From the NCBI GenBank assembly GCA_014879535.1, contig JACSRX010000067.1, positions 1-55,084 on the forward strand: a DNA stretch of 55,084 nt, in the 5' to 3' direction. Below, piece by piece: positions 44,783 to 53,989 of the stretch. Position 1 is the stretch's first letter. Each line of letters begins with the position of its first letter. Below the pieces are notes generated by a model. That model saw only the letters and a program-made list of their open reading frames with translations. It was not told the DNA's origin and did no database searches. The stretch comes from Chthoniobacterales bacterium. GTDB lineage: Bacteria > Verrucomicrobiota > Verrucomicrobiia > Chthoniobacterales > JACTMZ01. The position numbers and the translations under genes are program-made.

Positions 44783-47572
44783 TCAGACCCGGAAGACCTT
44801 CATGACTTCGTCGCCGAGGTGGTTGATGACTTTCACGGCGATGCGGCCGCTCTTGGGCTTCTCGAAGGGACGTGAGGTGTCGCTGTGGAGCGTGGACCAC
44901 GCTTCGGCGTCGATCTCCGCCTTCAAGGTCGTCTTGAGCGCGTTGTAGGGATCGTTCTGGCCGAGGAAGTAGGCGTGGCGGACGAAGAAGCTCTCTTCGT
45001 TGTAGTCGGTGTCGAGAAACCAGCAGGCGATGCCGTCGGCATTGCAGGATTCCACCTCGCCGGTCTGCGGCTTGAAGACGTCCACGCCCCGGACCTTCAC
45101 GCGGAGGCGGCCGTCTTTCTCGTTGAGCAGCTCGATGTCCGGCTCGCCGAAGATGACGAAGAGGTTGCCTTTGCCGGTGTTTTTGAGGTCCTCCGCCATG
45201 TGCAGGTCGGCATTCATGCGGGCCTTGAGCACGGGGAGTTTGCCCAGCTTGTTGAACTCCGTGGTGTGGGCCTCGTAGTTGAAGGCGCAGGCGATCAGCA
45301 CATCAAACCCGGCTTCCCCGGCCTCGCGGGCGGCGGCGGCGAGGTCGGCACGCTGGACGGTGCCGAACTCGGGACCAATGAAGATGGCGGCACGCTTCTC
45401 CATCTCGCCTTCGAGATAGCGACCTTCGCCGCAGACCAGCTGGCCGGGCCACGCCGTGAGGGAAAGGAAGTTGATGCGGTCCTGCTTGTCCGCCTGCTGC
45501 ACCCCGGCCGTCTTGAGATTCTCCAGGATGAGCTGGGGAAAGGACTGCTTGGCGTTGTAGTCGGCCGATTCCTCCTTGAGCGAGTCGATGAGCTCGTCAT
45601 TCTCATCCACGCCCAACACGCGGTGCGGGCTGAGGCTCTCGACGGTGAAGGGACCGGCCACGCGGACCTTCTTCCTGTCCTCGTAGGGCTTGTCGTAGAG
45701 GTATTCAAACTCCGCCTTGGCGGCGATGGAGGCGTCGATTTCCTTCTGCCGGGCGATGCGCGCCTGCCACCAATCGGCGTGCAGCTTCTTCGCGGGCTCC
45801 GGCCACGCCTTGTCCGCCTCGCGCGGAATCTCCCACTCCGGCCATTGCTGCTTGAGCGCGGCGTTCAGCTTCTCGCGCAGCGGCTCCAGCGTCTGCTGCC
45901 ACTTGTCCCAGATCACATCGATCTCGGCGTTGTTGGCGATGGATTTGAGGGTGATGTGCGGCACGCGCTCATAGACGAAGCCGTGGCGGATGTTGCCGTG
46001 GACGGGCTGGCTGCTCGGCGCAGTGCGGGTGACTTCGGCTTCCTTGATCTGGCCCTCGCGGGAATCGGCCAGCAGGTAAAAGGGATAACGCGCGCCCATG
46101 ATGCGGGCGCGGGCCAGCGCCAGCGCCACGCGGGAGGTGTCGATGGTGATCCAGCGGCGGCCCCATTGCTCGGCGACGGTGGCCGTGGTGCCGGAACCGC
46201 AGGTCGGGTCGAGCACGAGGTCACCGGGGTCGGTGGCCATGAGAAGGCAGCGTTCGATAGCTCTCGTGCTGGTCTGGACTACATAAATCAAACCGGTTCC
46301 AAGTTGGACCGATTCCCATCGGTCGGCGATCGGTAGAACGGCGAAGTCATCTACCTTCCTCATGAATTGCAGTGTGCTCGCCGGGGCATACAAACGTCCA
46401 GAAAGGCCAAGGCGTTTCATGCCCGAGTAGTTAGTCTTGAAGGTTCCCGCTCCTGCCGTAAACGCGCGGCCTTGGAAGTCGAAAGACTTCATATCACCTT
46501 CGCCAGATGGGCGAGCACTGGAGAGCGCCGTCAAGCGGGCTCGTGAGAAGCCTTCGCCAACATTCGCGCTGCCAGCTTCGTTGGCAGTTATCCGCCGCAC
46601 TCTGCCAGCCTCGTCCATTACGAGGTCATATCTATCCAAGGAAGGAGTGCCGGCTTGGCGGTCCAGATAGAGCTGCCTGTATTTCACCAAGTTCCTATTC
46701 TTCGCGTAGAACAGAATGTAATCGACGGTTTGCGGCAGCAACGCTTGGTCAGTCGAACCTGTTTTCTGGAAGCTGATTGTTGCGACGTGGTTTTCATCCC
46801 CGAACACCTCATCCATCGCCGCGCGGACGCGGTGAACATTTTCATCCCCAATCTGCACGAAGATGGAGCCGGAGTCGGTGAGGAGGTCGCGGGCGACGGT
46901 GAGACGGTCGCGCAGGTAGGTGAGGTAGCTGTGGATGCCGTCGCGCCAGGTGTCGCGGAAGGCTTTGACCTGCTCGGGCTCGCGGGTGATGTGGCCGGCG
47001 TTGCCGTCCTTCACGTCGCGGCTGGTGGTGGACCACTGGAAGTTGCTGTTGAATTTGATGCCGTAGGGCGGGTCGAAGTAGATGCACTGCACCTTGCCGC
47101 GCAGCCCCTCGCGCTCGGCGAGACTCGCCATGACCTGCAAGGAGTCGCCGAGGATCATGCGGTTGCTCCAGTTCTGGTCGTGCTGGTAGAACTCGGTCTT
47201 GTCCACGCCCTTGGGGATACCGTTGAAGTCGGCAAAAAGGTCGGGCGTGAGGAGCCCGTCGTCATGCTGCTTCTCCCGCGTCTGCCGCAAGAGGTCGTCG
47301 ATGAGGGCCTTGGGATGGACCTTTTCCTGGATGTAGAGCGGCGGGGCGTGGACGACCAACTCGCTCCAGTCCTGTTCATCCTTCCCGCGCCAGACGAGCT
47401 GCGGGTCGAGGTCGGCATTCCGCGGGTAGCGAAGCCTCCGCGGCTGCTCGATCTCCTTCTGCAGAATCGACTGCTGCTCGGCGCTGGGGATGTTCTTCCG
47501 CGTGGCCTCGGTGTGCTTGATGGCTTCGACGGATTTGGGGGCGGCTGGTTTCTTGGGCATGGCGGTGTTCAC
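44783..47572 (-). CDS. Type III-like DNA adenine methyltransferase (Mod)
   Basis: 929 residues. The beta-class order is seen: motif IV DPPY (IYFDPPYGIKF, residues 167-170) comes first, then the target-recognition region (about 257-437), and then the SAM motif I (DPTCGSGTT, about 452-460). It should methylate adenine N6 in one strand of its recognition site. The C-terminal 400 residues are a large domain typical of this helicase-associated group. The GTG start at 47572 overlaps the NYN stop; ATG at 47560 is an alternative. The recognition region (46260-46800) has lower GC than the rest of the gene, about 45-50 percent by hand count. Confidence 0.9.
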   Translation of the reverse strand: MNTAMPKKPAAPKSVEAIKHTEATRKNIPSAEQQSILQKEIEQPRRLRYPRNADLDPQLVWRGKDEQDWSELVVHAPPLYIQEKVHPKALIDDLLRQTREKQHDDGLLTPDLFADFNGIPKGVDKTEFYQHDQNWSNRMILGDSLQVMASLAEREGLRGKVQCIYFDPPYGIKFNSNFQWSTTSRDVKDGNAGHITREPEQVKAFRDTWRDGIHSYLTYLRDRLTVARDLLTDSGSIFVQIGDENVHRVRAAMDEVFGDENHVATISFQKTGSTDQALLPQTVDYILFYAKNRNLVKYRQLYLDRQAGTPSLDRYDLVMDEAGRVRRITANEAGSANVGEGFSRARLTALSSARPSGEGDMKSFDFQGRAFTAGAGTFKTNYSGMKRLGLSGRLYAPASTLQFMRKVDDFAVLPIADRWESVQLGTGLIYVVQTSTRAIERCLLMATDPGDLVLDPTCGSGTTATVAEQWGRRWITIDTSRVALALARARIMGARYPFYLLADSREGQIKEAEVTRTAPSSQPVHGNIRHGFVYERVPHITLKSIANNAEIDVIWDKWQQTLEPLREKLNAALKQQWPEWEIPREADKAWPEPAKKLHADWWQARIARQKEIDASIAAKAEFEYLYDKPYEDRKKVRVAGPFTVESLSPHRVLGVDENDELIDSLKEESADYNAKQSFPQLILENLKTAGVQQADKQDRINFLSLTAWPGQLVCGEGRYLEGEMEKRAAIFIGPEFGTVQRADLAAAAREAGEAGFDVLIACAFNYEAHTTEFNKLGKLPVLKARMNADLHMAEDLKNTGKGNLFVIFGEPDIELLNEKDGRLRVKVRGVDVFKPQTGEVESCNADGIACWFLDTDYNEESFFVRHAYFLGQNDPYNALKTTLKAEIDAEAWSTLHSDTSRPFEKPKSGRIAVKVINHLGDEVMKVFRV

Positions 47573-48186
47573 CAGGTGGGAGGCTTGTGGAAGGTGCCTT
47601 GGGAGTCGGTGAGGGAGTCGGGGAATTGCGATGCCTCAAGGACGCCACGGCGGATTTGCTTGTAGAAATCGACTTCGGGTTGGAGGGCGTAGCTGAGGCG
47701 CTTCTGGGGGTTGATCAGGCCGACCGTTTTCCGGAACCGGCGCCGCACGATGCGGATGGGTTCAAGCAGGTCGGAGTCGTTCGAGAGAACGACAGCGCAC
47801 TCCATGGCGTCGTCGAAGGCATCGAGGAGCAGGGCCACGGCGAGGTTCACATCGGAGCCTTTCTCCTCGGTCTTGAGCACATCAACCTTCACGGGCGGGG
47901 TGCCCAGCGGGAAGAGGGGCATCTTCTTCACGCTCTGCAGAAATGCCCCGAGCTGGATATCCAACTCCGGCAGCGTGCGCAGCGCCCGCAGGTAGGTGTG
48001 CTGACGCGTGGATTTGTCCGGGTCCATGGGATCGGGTTTGATGAGCGCGGAGAAATAGCGGATGCGAAGGATGTCGTGCCCCGGGAGGAGGGCCTTGGCA
48101 ATGGCGCGGGGGTCCACCCACCGGATGCCGAACCGGCGCATCCCGTAGTAGAAATTGAAACCATCGATGTAGAGGATGGTCTTCAT
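47569..48186 (-). CDS. NYN-domain (PIN-like) protein within the RM operon
   Basis: 205 residues. The start MKTILYIDGFNFYYG holds D8 and N11 of the NYN nuclease fold. KGSDVNLAVALLLDAF (D112) and VVLSNDSDLLEPI (D137, D139) complete the acidic site. NYN proteins of the LabA/DUF88 type are putative RNases. It lies between res and mod, and its stop overlaps the mod start (GTGA). No ribosome-binding sequence precedes the ATG; instead a hairpin with a U-run lies directly before it. A regulatory or toxic RNase role is possible. Confidence 0.88.
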   Translation of the reverse strand: MKTILYIDGFNFYYGMRRFGIRWVDPRAIAKALLPGHDILRIRYFSALIKPDPMDPDKSTRQHTYLRALRTLPELDIQLGAFLQSVKKMPLFPLGTPPVKVDVLKTEEKGSDVNLAVALLLDAFDDAMECAVVLSNDSDLLEPIRIVRRRFRKTVGLINPQKRLSYALQPEVDFYKQIRRGVLEASQFPDSLTDSQGTFHKPPTW

Positions 48187-48189
48187 GCC

Positions 48190-48224
48190 AAAAAGCAGGG
48201 GCCGCGCCTTGCGGCAACGGCCCC
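48190..48224 (-). terminator. Terminator-like hairpin directly upstream of the NYN start
   Basis: On the minus strand GGGGCCG and CGGCCCC (48224-48218 and 48204-48198) pair around a GC-rich loop. TGCTTTTT (T run at 48194-48190) follows, 3 bases before the ATG at 48186. It could end res transcription or act as an attenuator in the NYN-mod leader. Confidence 0.65.
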
Positions 48225-48263
48225 GCGTCCTTTCGCCGAAGCTACTCGGAGGGATGATTCAGC

Positions 48264-48292
48264 AATATTTGCGAGGAACCCTTGTCCGTCAA
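48264..48292 (-). promoter_or_regulatory. Promoter for NYN-mod
   Basis: Minus-strand TTGACG (48292-48287), exactly 17 bases, then AATATT (48269-48264). The predicted start near 48257 gives a 70-nt leader that contains the hairpin described above. Confidence 0.6.
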
Positions 48293-48439
48293 GGCACGAA
48301 AACGCCCGAGCGGTGCCGGTCTTTGTCGATCGCCGGCGAGGCAGCAACCGCAAAGCAAGAAAGCCCCAGGACCTCGGTGCATGCTCCGGATCGGCGAGCG
48401 GACCTGCCATCAAGGGGCGGATATCGGAAAAATGGGGCA

Positions 48440-51400
48440 TCAGCGTGATCCTGCAGGCGGATTTTTCGTCGTGGCTTGGGTGACCATCTGGTTGAAGTGC
48501 TGCTCGACCTTCGTAGCGAAGTCGGACTCGATCTCGTAAACGTCGCAGAACTCGGCGAAGGCCCAGCGGCCGTAGGTGCCGAGGTGGTTGACCCCGGGGA
48601 TCCAGTAGGAATTCATGGTGGAGGCCTTGATCTTCGCGTCCTCCCGCCGGTAGCCCTTGATCTCCACGACCAGATGCAGGAGATCGGGAGAGCCGTCCGG
48701 CTTCGGCGGCCGGCCGTCATCGACCAGAACGATGAAATCCGGGAGGTATCGGCGGTTTTCCCCGGCCATCTGGTAGGGCACTTCGAGTCCGAGGTTCTGG
48801 TTCTTCACGTAGGCGCGGACCTTGGGATGCGACTCGGCCACGCGGCAAAACTCGGCCTCCCAATCGCTGTCGAGGATGACCCAGTTGATGTGGCACTTCC
48901 CGGCATTGGTCTCCCAGCGGTCCGTCTTCGAGGTGTTGAAACGGACATGGCGGGTCGAGCCGGTGGGGTTGTAGGGATCGAGGAGGGCCTTGATGGGATT
49001 TTCGCCGACCAACGCGGACGTGATGCCCGCGGTGATGCGCTCGCAGGCGAGGTCGGCCAGCTCCTGATACATGAGCTGGGCGGGGTAGGTGCCGCCCTTG
49101 CAGACGAGGCAGGTGTCGAGCCATTCCTTGGTGATGCGCTTGAGTTGGCCGAACAGGTGCAGCTTCGGGGCATCGCCGGGATCGCGCCACTTGGTGTAGA
49201 GCAGGCGCTGGGTGAGATGGTAAACGAGGGCCGAGGGCCGGAGGTCGCCGAGGTGGTCCACGGTGAGGTCCACGCCTTGACCGATGATGCCTTCGTTGCG
49301 GTTCTTGGTGGGGCCGGTGAGCTCGGGCGTGAGGGTGAGGATGTGGTCCTCGCCGAATTTCGCGGAAAGTTGCTCCTCGGGCAGTTCCACGCGGTAACCC
49401 TCGACTCGCGGGAAGCGGATCTCCAGAGCATCACGTTCCGGCCTCACCGCCTTGACCTGGATGACCTCGCGCGGCTTCTGCGGCGGGGAGATGACAGGCT
49501 TGGCCGTGAAGTCGAAGGGAATGCCCAGCACGTCCGCATATTCCACGTTGAACAGGCCGTCTTCGTTCAGGTCGTAGGATTGGCGACGCAGGGCACGGCC
49601 GATGACCTGCTCACAGAGCAGCTGCGTGCCGAAGGCGCGGACACCGAGGACGTGGGTCACCGTGCTGGCATCCCAGCCTTCGGTCAGCATGGAGACAGAA
49701 ACCACGCACCGGACGTTGCCGCCCAAGGCGCCGTGCTTGCCCACGGTGTTCATGACCTCGCGCAGCAAATCCTGATCGGACAGGTTCTCCCCGGCGTGTG
49801 CGTCGCCGCTGCGCTCGACCAATTCGCGGCGGAACCGCTCGATTTCGTCCGCGGCCATGTGGCGGAAATTGTCATCCAAGGCCTCGCCCGACTCGAGCTG
49901 CGCGCTGTCGATGAGAAGCGTGTTCGGCCGCGGCAGCGGCTGGTTGTGTTCGTCGAAGTTGCGGAACAAGGGAAGGCGTCCGTTCTCCAAGACCTTCCCG
50001 CCGCCATCCTGCTGACGGAAGAAGCCGGAGACGTAGTCGTAAACGAGCTTCGAGATGGCGGTGTTCTGGCAGACGATGATGAAGCAGGGCGGAACGCGGA
50101 TGCCGGCCTCCTCCCACAGCGCGTAGGTCTTGGCGTAGTGCCCGTAGAGGGCCTGCAAGGCGGTCTGGAGAAGCGCGGGAAGCTTGAGCGGATCGAGGTC
50201 CTCGCCGGCACTGCGGCTCTTCTTCGGCATCTTCGTCCGGATGTGCGTCCAGAGATCGCGAAACATCGGCATCTGGTCGTCTGAGGCCCCCGGAAGGTTC
50301 TGCGCCACGGGGACGCGGGGCAGCTTGACGATTCCGCACTCGATCGCATCCATGAGCGAGAAATCGCTCATGGTCCAAGGGAACATCGTGCCCTCGACAT
50401 AGCCGGAGCCCGCGAGGAAAAACGGCGTGGCGGAAAGATCCAGCACGCGGGAGACGCCGAGCTTGCGGTTCACCGCCTCCAAGCCGGAGATCCACAGGCG
50501 CGCCGCCTCCTTGTTTTTCTCCGCCTCCTTCTTCTCGTCACCCTTGAGATCGTCGGTTGGCTCCAAGGCTTCGCCGGGCTTTTCGCGGTAGCAATGGTGG
50601 GCCTCGTCATTCATGACGAAAATGTTCTTCAGCCCCATCAGGTCCGGCATGACGCGTTGCAGCATCTGGCCTTCGGTTTCCGTGGTGAGGATGTCGTCGC
50701 CGGTGCGGCCCTTGAGAAGTTGGCGCCCGCCCTTGGACAGCTCCATGCGCTCCCGCAACTTGAAGGCGTGATAGTTGGTGATGACGATCTTGGCGCGACG
50801 GACGTCCTCCAAGAGGTCGGCCGGAACCAGCTCGCGGGTGCTGTAGTAGTTGTCCGGGTCGTTCGGCTGAAGAACGCGCAGGCGGTCGCGAATCGTGAGT
50901 CCGGGGGCGACGATGAGGAATCCCCGGGAGAAGTGTCTGCTGCCGGGGCGACGGACGGCGTTGATCGTCTGCCAGGCGATGAGCATGGCCATCACGGTTG
51001 TCTTGCCCGCACCGGTCGCGAGCTTCAGGGCCAAGCGGTTGAGCTCGGGGTTTGCCTCTTTGTTGGCCTGAGTCAGGTGGTCCAAGATGCGCTTGCCCGC
51101 GCTGGTGTGCGGCGCAACTTCCGTGAGCCAGATCGCGGTCTCGACGGCCTCCACCTGGCAGAAGAATGGGCGCTGGTTGCTGAATGAATGATGCCGCCAA
51201 TGTTGCAGGAGACGGGCGGTTTCCGGCGTCACTTGCCACTGGCTTGCGTTTGGCAAAGAGCGCCATGTGTCCACCAAGCTGCGAACCTCGTTGATGATCG
51301 AAGTCGGGTCATATTGTTGCTCCTCGGAGGATAGCCCCTTCCCCTCGTCGAAAATGATCTCCTGCTGTGCGGCGGAACGATGGCGCTTCTTCGGCTTGGG

Positions 51401-51541
51401 GATGGGAGTGATGAACTCCGCCCGCCTGCGCTCAGGTATCACCCTCTGTGTCGGGTGCCCAACGCTATCCAATTCCCAATGCCTTTGAGGATACTCGTAG
51501 GGAGAGTTGAGAATAGGGCGATCGAAAAAAGGGTTACTCAC
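48440..51541 (-). CDS. Type III-like restriction enzyme, helicase-nuclease (Res)
   Basis: About 1033 residues. A SF2 helicase core shows LKLATGAGKTTVMAML (Walker A), MNDEAHHC (motif II), LDLSATPFFLAG (motif III) and CEQVIGRALRRQ (motif VI). The C-terminal PD-(D/E)xK nuclease reads YLPDFIVLVDDG and VVEIKGYR. The N-terminus MSNPFFDRPILNSPYEYP resembles the BPTD_3080-type restriction endonucleases as I recall them. The GTG at 51541 fits that N-terminus; the longer frame begins with an unsupported TTG at 51655. The first part of the gene is lower in GC. It is separated from NYN-mod by 253 bp. Confidence 0.9.
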   Translation of the reverse strand: MSNPFFDRPILNSPYEYPQRHWELDSVGHPTQRVIPERRRAEFITPIPKPKKRHRSAAQQEIIFDEGKGLSSEEQQYDPTSIINEVRSLVDTWRSLPNASQWQVTPETARLLQHWRHHSFSNQRPFFCQVEAVETAIWLTEVAPHTSAGKRILDHLTQANKEANPELNRLALKLATGAGKTTVMAMLIAWQTINAVRRPGSRHFSRGFLIVAPGLTIRDRLRVLQPNDPDNYYSTRELVPADLLEDVRRAKIVITNYHAFKLRERMELSKGGRQLLKGRTGDDILTTETEGQMLQRVMPDLMGLKNIFVMNDEAHHCYREKPGEALEPTDDLKGDEKKEAEKNKEAARLWISGLEAVNRKLGVSRVLDLSATPFFLAGSGYVEGTMFPWTMSDFSLMDAIECGIVKLPRVPVAQNLPGASDDQMPMFRDLWTHIRTKMPKKSRSAGEDLDPLKLPALLQTALQALYGHYAKTYALWEEAGIRVPPCFIIVCQNTAISKLVYDYVSGFFRQQDGGGKVLENGRLPLFRNFDEHNQPLPRPNTLLIDSAQLESGEALDDNFRHMAADEIERFRRELVERSGDAHAGENLSDQDLLREVMNTVGKHGALGGNVRCVVSVSMLTEGWDASTVTHVLGVRAFGTQLLCEQVIGRALRRQSYDLNEDGLFNVEYADVLGIPFDFTAKPVISPPQKPREVIQVKAVRPERDALEIRFPRVEGYRVELPEEQLSAKFGEDHILTLTPELTGPTKNRNEGIIGQGVDLTVDHLGDLRPSALVYHLTQRLLYTKWRDPGDAPKLHLFGQLKRITKEWLDTCLVCKGGTYPAQLMYQELADLACERITAGITSALVGENPIKALLDPYNPTGSTRHVRFNTSKTDRWETNAGKCHINWVILDSDWEAEFCRVAESHPKVRAYVKNQNLGLEVPYQMAGENRRYLPDFIVLVDDGRPPKPDGSPDLLHLVVEIKGYRREDAKIKASTMNSYWIPGVNHLGTYGRWAFAEFCDVYEIESDFATKVEQHFNQMVTQATTKNPPAGSR

Positions 51542-51740
51542 GGTGGAAGCGTCAGCGAATCGGAGGAGTCTCTCGTATTCCAAAGCATTGTCCGATGGCA
51601 AATCGAGATCATTGGTAAGGCGCCTTTGGGGACAGAAGCAACATGAGGCGCGCAAATCACGAATCGCGCAAGCCCAAGCGTCTTTTTATGACGCAGAAAG
51701 TTCGTTGGTCTGCGGTCGGCCGTTGGCAGTGTTCAGATGG

Positions 51741-51764
51741 AGGCGGATCCGCCTTTGCTTCGCT
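51741..51764. repeat. Short palindrome and repeat at the right flank of the RM island
   Basis: AGGCGGATCCGCCT is a perfect 14-bp palindrome (51741-51754), followed at once by TTTGCTTCGCT, which also lies at 44645-44655. Confidence 0.55.
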
Positions 51765-51784
51765 ACAGCGAGAGGGGGGGCGGT

Positions 51785-52552
51785 TCACCAGTATTCGACG
51801 AGGCGGTAGAAGGCGCGCTTCTTCAAGCCGATGGGATGATAGAACTCGCGTCCGATTGCGGCGCCGTCCCACCAGGAGGCGATGGTTTGCCATTGGTCGG
51901 TGGCCAGGTCCTCGCAGACTTGGAGGTCGCAGGAGAGGTTGAGGCGTGTGGTGAACGCGATCCTGGCGTTTGTTGCGCCCACGGACAGCGCCAGAGCCGG
52001 CGGGGCTTGGGCGCGGAAGGTGACGGTTTTCAGCGGGCTCGGCGTGCGCTGTGCGGCTTCATCCACGGCGCGGAAGGTGACGGTGTAGGTTCCTTCGCGG
52101 TCGGTGGTGAAGGCGCGGCCGTGAAGGTGTCCGTAGCCGGTGGTGGGATCTTCGTAAACAACGATGGCCGGGCGGTCGTCCCCGGCGGCGGTCCAACCGG
52201 TGGGACGGCTCCATGTCGGGGAGGATGTGCCGGCTTCCCAGAATGAAAAGCTGCCCCCGGCGGGACCGCTCACGGAAACCAGCTCGATGCGGACGAGTGA
52301 CCCGGCGGCGAAATCGAGGGCGTTGGTTTCCGTGCTGAACGTGAGCTCGCAGGCGAAGCTGCCGCCGGGGAAGTCGGGGAAGTAGCCACTGAACGGCTCC
52401 CCGCGCGGCACCCAGAGGGCAAGCTGGAAGGCGGGGCCTTCCATGAACAATTGCGAGGGATCGCCGGGATTTTCCCCGATTTCGATGTGGTCGTGGGCGC
52501 TGGCTGCGGTCAGCAGCGCGAGCAGGAGGAGGGGGAAGAGGATTTGTTTCAT
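51785..52552 (-). CDS. Secreted HDH protein, all3515-like
   Basis: 255 residues. The signal peptide (LFPLLLLALLTAASA) is followed at once by HDHIEIGENPGDP, a His-rich start that suggests metal binding. Further on GYGHLHGRAFTTDREGTYTV and LTFSTETNALDF look like a secreted beta-sandwich. The pattern recalls the cyanobacterial all3515-type Zur-regulated PEP-CTERM proteins, but without a sorting tail. This is memory, not a search. The ATG at 52552 overlaps the pseudopilin stop (ATGA), so they are coupled. Confidence 0.75.
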   Translation of the reverse strand: MKQILFPLLLLALLTAASAHDHIEIGENPGDPSQLFMEGPAFQLALWVPRGEPFSGYFPDFPGGSFACELTFSTETNALDFAAGSLVRIELVSVSGPAGGSFSFWEAGTSSPTWSRPTGWTAAGDDRPAIVVYEDPTTGYGHLHGRAFTTDREGTYTVTFRAVDEAAQRTPSPLKTVTFRAQAPPALALSVGATNARIAFTTRLNLSCDLQVCEDLATDQWQTIASWWDGAAIGREFYHPIGLKKRAFYRLVEYW

Positions 52553-53181
52553 GGTTGGATGAACGGGGTGGCGGAAGACATCAGGCGTGTCTGGACATCG
52601 GACCATGCGAGGTTTTCGGCGTGGCCGTCGGCGAAGAGGTAATTCGCCCCGCGTCCGTGGCATTCGACGTTGACCATCGAGCGGAAGAAGGACGGGGTGA
52701 CGACACCGCGGGACGCGCCGCGGAAATGGAAGTGTTCGCTGGTCTGGTTGGTGGCGAGTTCGCCGAGGACCATGGTGTTGTTCGGCGCACGGCAGCGGGC
52801 GAGCGGGATGCCGGCGCCGTTGGTTTCCGTGAGGAGATCGTTCCAGCCGTAGGTGATGCGGGAGCGATGGTCGGGCACGGCCGGGCAGCGCCCGAGGAAG
52901 TTCGTGCCGAGATAGGCCGAAAGGGTGCTGGTCCAAGACAGGGACGAGCCGTCGGCCGCGCGCAGGTGGCTGCTGGAAGGCAGCCGCCCGTTGTTGTCCC
53001 CCGCATGCATCTGCATCGCCGCGCCGACCTGGCGCATGGATTGCAGGCATTTCGTGGACTGCGCGCGGTCGAGGCCCCCGCCGACGGCCGCGATGGCGAT
53101 CATCGTGAGCAGGGCCATGATGGCCGTTGCCACGAGGATTTCGATCAGCGTGAAGCCGTGATGCCGTGGACCAGCGATCAT
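52549..53181 (-). CDS. Type II secretion-like pseudopilin
   Basis: 210 residues. The prepilin peptidase site and N-terminal helix read GFTLIEILVATAIMALLTMI. The soluble domain ends in NYLFADGHAENLAWSDV, the FADGH motif common in Verrucomicrobia/Planctomycetes pseudopilin-like proteins. AAGGAAG before the ATG at 53181 is a good ribosome-binding sequence and lies inside the end of the PEP-CTERM gene. It lies one base after the stop of the PEP-CTERM gene. No other secretion genes are nearby, so its role here is unclear. Confidence 0.85.
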   Translation of the reverse strand: MIAGPRHHGFTLIEILVATAIMALLTMIAIAAVGGGLDRAQSTKCLQSMRQVGAAMQMHAGDNNGRLPSSSHLRAADGSSLSWTSTLSAYLGTNFLGRCPAVPDHRSRITYGWNDLLTETNGAGIPLARCRAPNNTMVLGELATNQTSEHFHFRGASRGVVTPSFFRSMVNVECHGRGANYLFADGHAENLAWSDVQTRLMSSATPFIQP

Positions 53182-53182
53182 C

Positions 53183-53989
53183 TTACTTCCTTGGGCAACG
53201 GCGCAGCAGGGTGGTTGCCGCGACACCGGTCAGGACCAGCGCCCATGTCGAGGGCTCGGGGACGACCGAGACGGTGGTGCTGATGCCGTAGGTCGGGTAG
53301 GTCGGACCGGTTTCGATTTCCTGAGAGGCGTAGTTCGCGCCGCCCACGAAGAGCGAGTAGTCGCCGGCGGCAAGGTTCTCGAAGAGATACGTGACGTAGC
53401 CGTCCGCATTGCCGTCCCCGTTGATGCCGGGGGCGTCCCCGTAGTTGGCCGGGGTTCCGTCCGCCGCATGGCCGATGTAGGTGAAATGCCGGAGGCTGGC
53501 CGGGTAGAGGATGCCGCTTCCGGGATCGCCGGAGACGACGTAGGTCGGGTCGTTGCCGACGGACCAGTCGGTGAGCGCGCGCAGCGAGCCTTCGGTGCCG
53601 ATCGGGCGGCTGTTCGTCGAGAGCGCCGCGGAGTCGTGGCTGCCCTGCTCGGGCGCCAGGTGGCCGAGCCCGAGGTAGAGCGAGAACGCCGGCAGGAAGA
53701 CGCCGTTGGTCCCGGTGCCCAGGGAGTTGCGCTCGACGGTGATGCTCACGGAAACCGTGTTGGTCAGCGTGAAGCGGAAGAACCGTCCGCGGTGGCTGTC
53801 GCCCCAATCGGTGTCGGTGGCATCCGCCCAGCCGAACGCGCTGCTGACGGTCTGGTTGCTGATGGTGAGCGAGACCGGGTTGGTCCCGAAGTCGCGTCCC
53901 CCATAGCCGATGTGGGCCGAAGCGGGGCGCGTGGTGAGGAGAAGGACGGTGACGGTGGTCACCGCAAGGAGATGGAATGGAATTTTCAT
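53183..53989 (-). CDS. PEP-CTERM sorting domain protein
   Basis: About 268 residues. The signal peptide (LLAVTTVTVLLLTTRPASA) leads into AHIGYGGRDFG and a beta-rich middle. The C-terminus has the full PEP-CTERM signal: VPEPSTWALVLTGVAATTLL, then a basic RRCPRK end. Such proteins are processed by an exosortase and attached to the surface or the extracellular polymer. Start may be the ATG at 53989 or at 54010. It is followed directly by the pseudopilin gene. Confidence 0.87.
   Translation of the reverse strand: MKIPFHLLAVTTVTVLLLTTRPASAHIGYGGRDFGTNPVSLTISNQTVSSAFGWADATDTDWGDSHRGRFFRFTLTNTVSVSITVERNSLGTGTNGVFLPAFSLYLGLGHLAPEQGSHDSAALSTNSRPIGTEGSLRALTDWSVGNDPTYVVSGDPGSGILYPASLRHFTYIGHAADGTPANYGDAPGINGDGNADGYVTYLFENLAAGDYSLFVGGANYASQEIETGPTYPTYGISTTVSVVPEPSTWALVLTGVAATTLLRRCPRK

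Noticed and set aside
51542-51655. Extension of res to the TTG at 51655
   Set aside because: The added residues (RASCCFCPQ and on) look non-coding, and the GTG at 51541 gives the known N-terminus.
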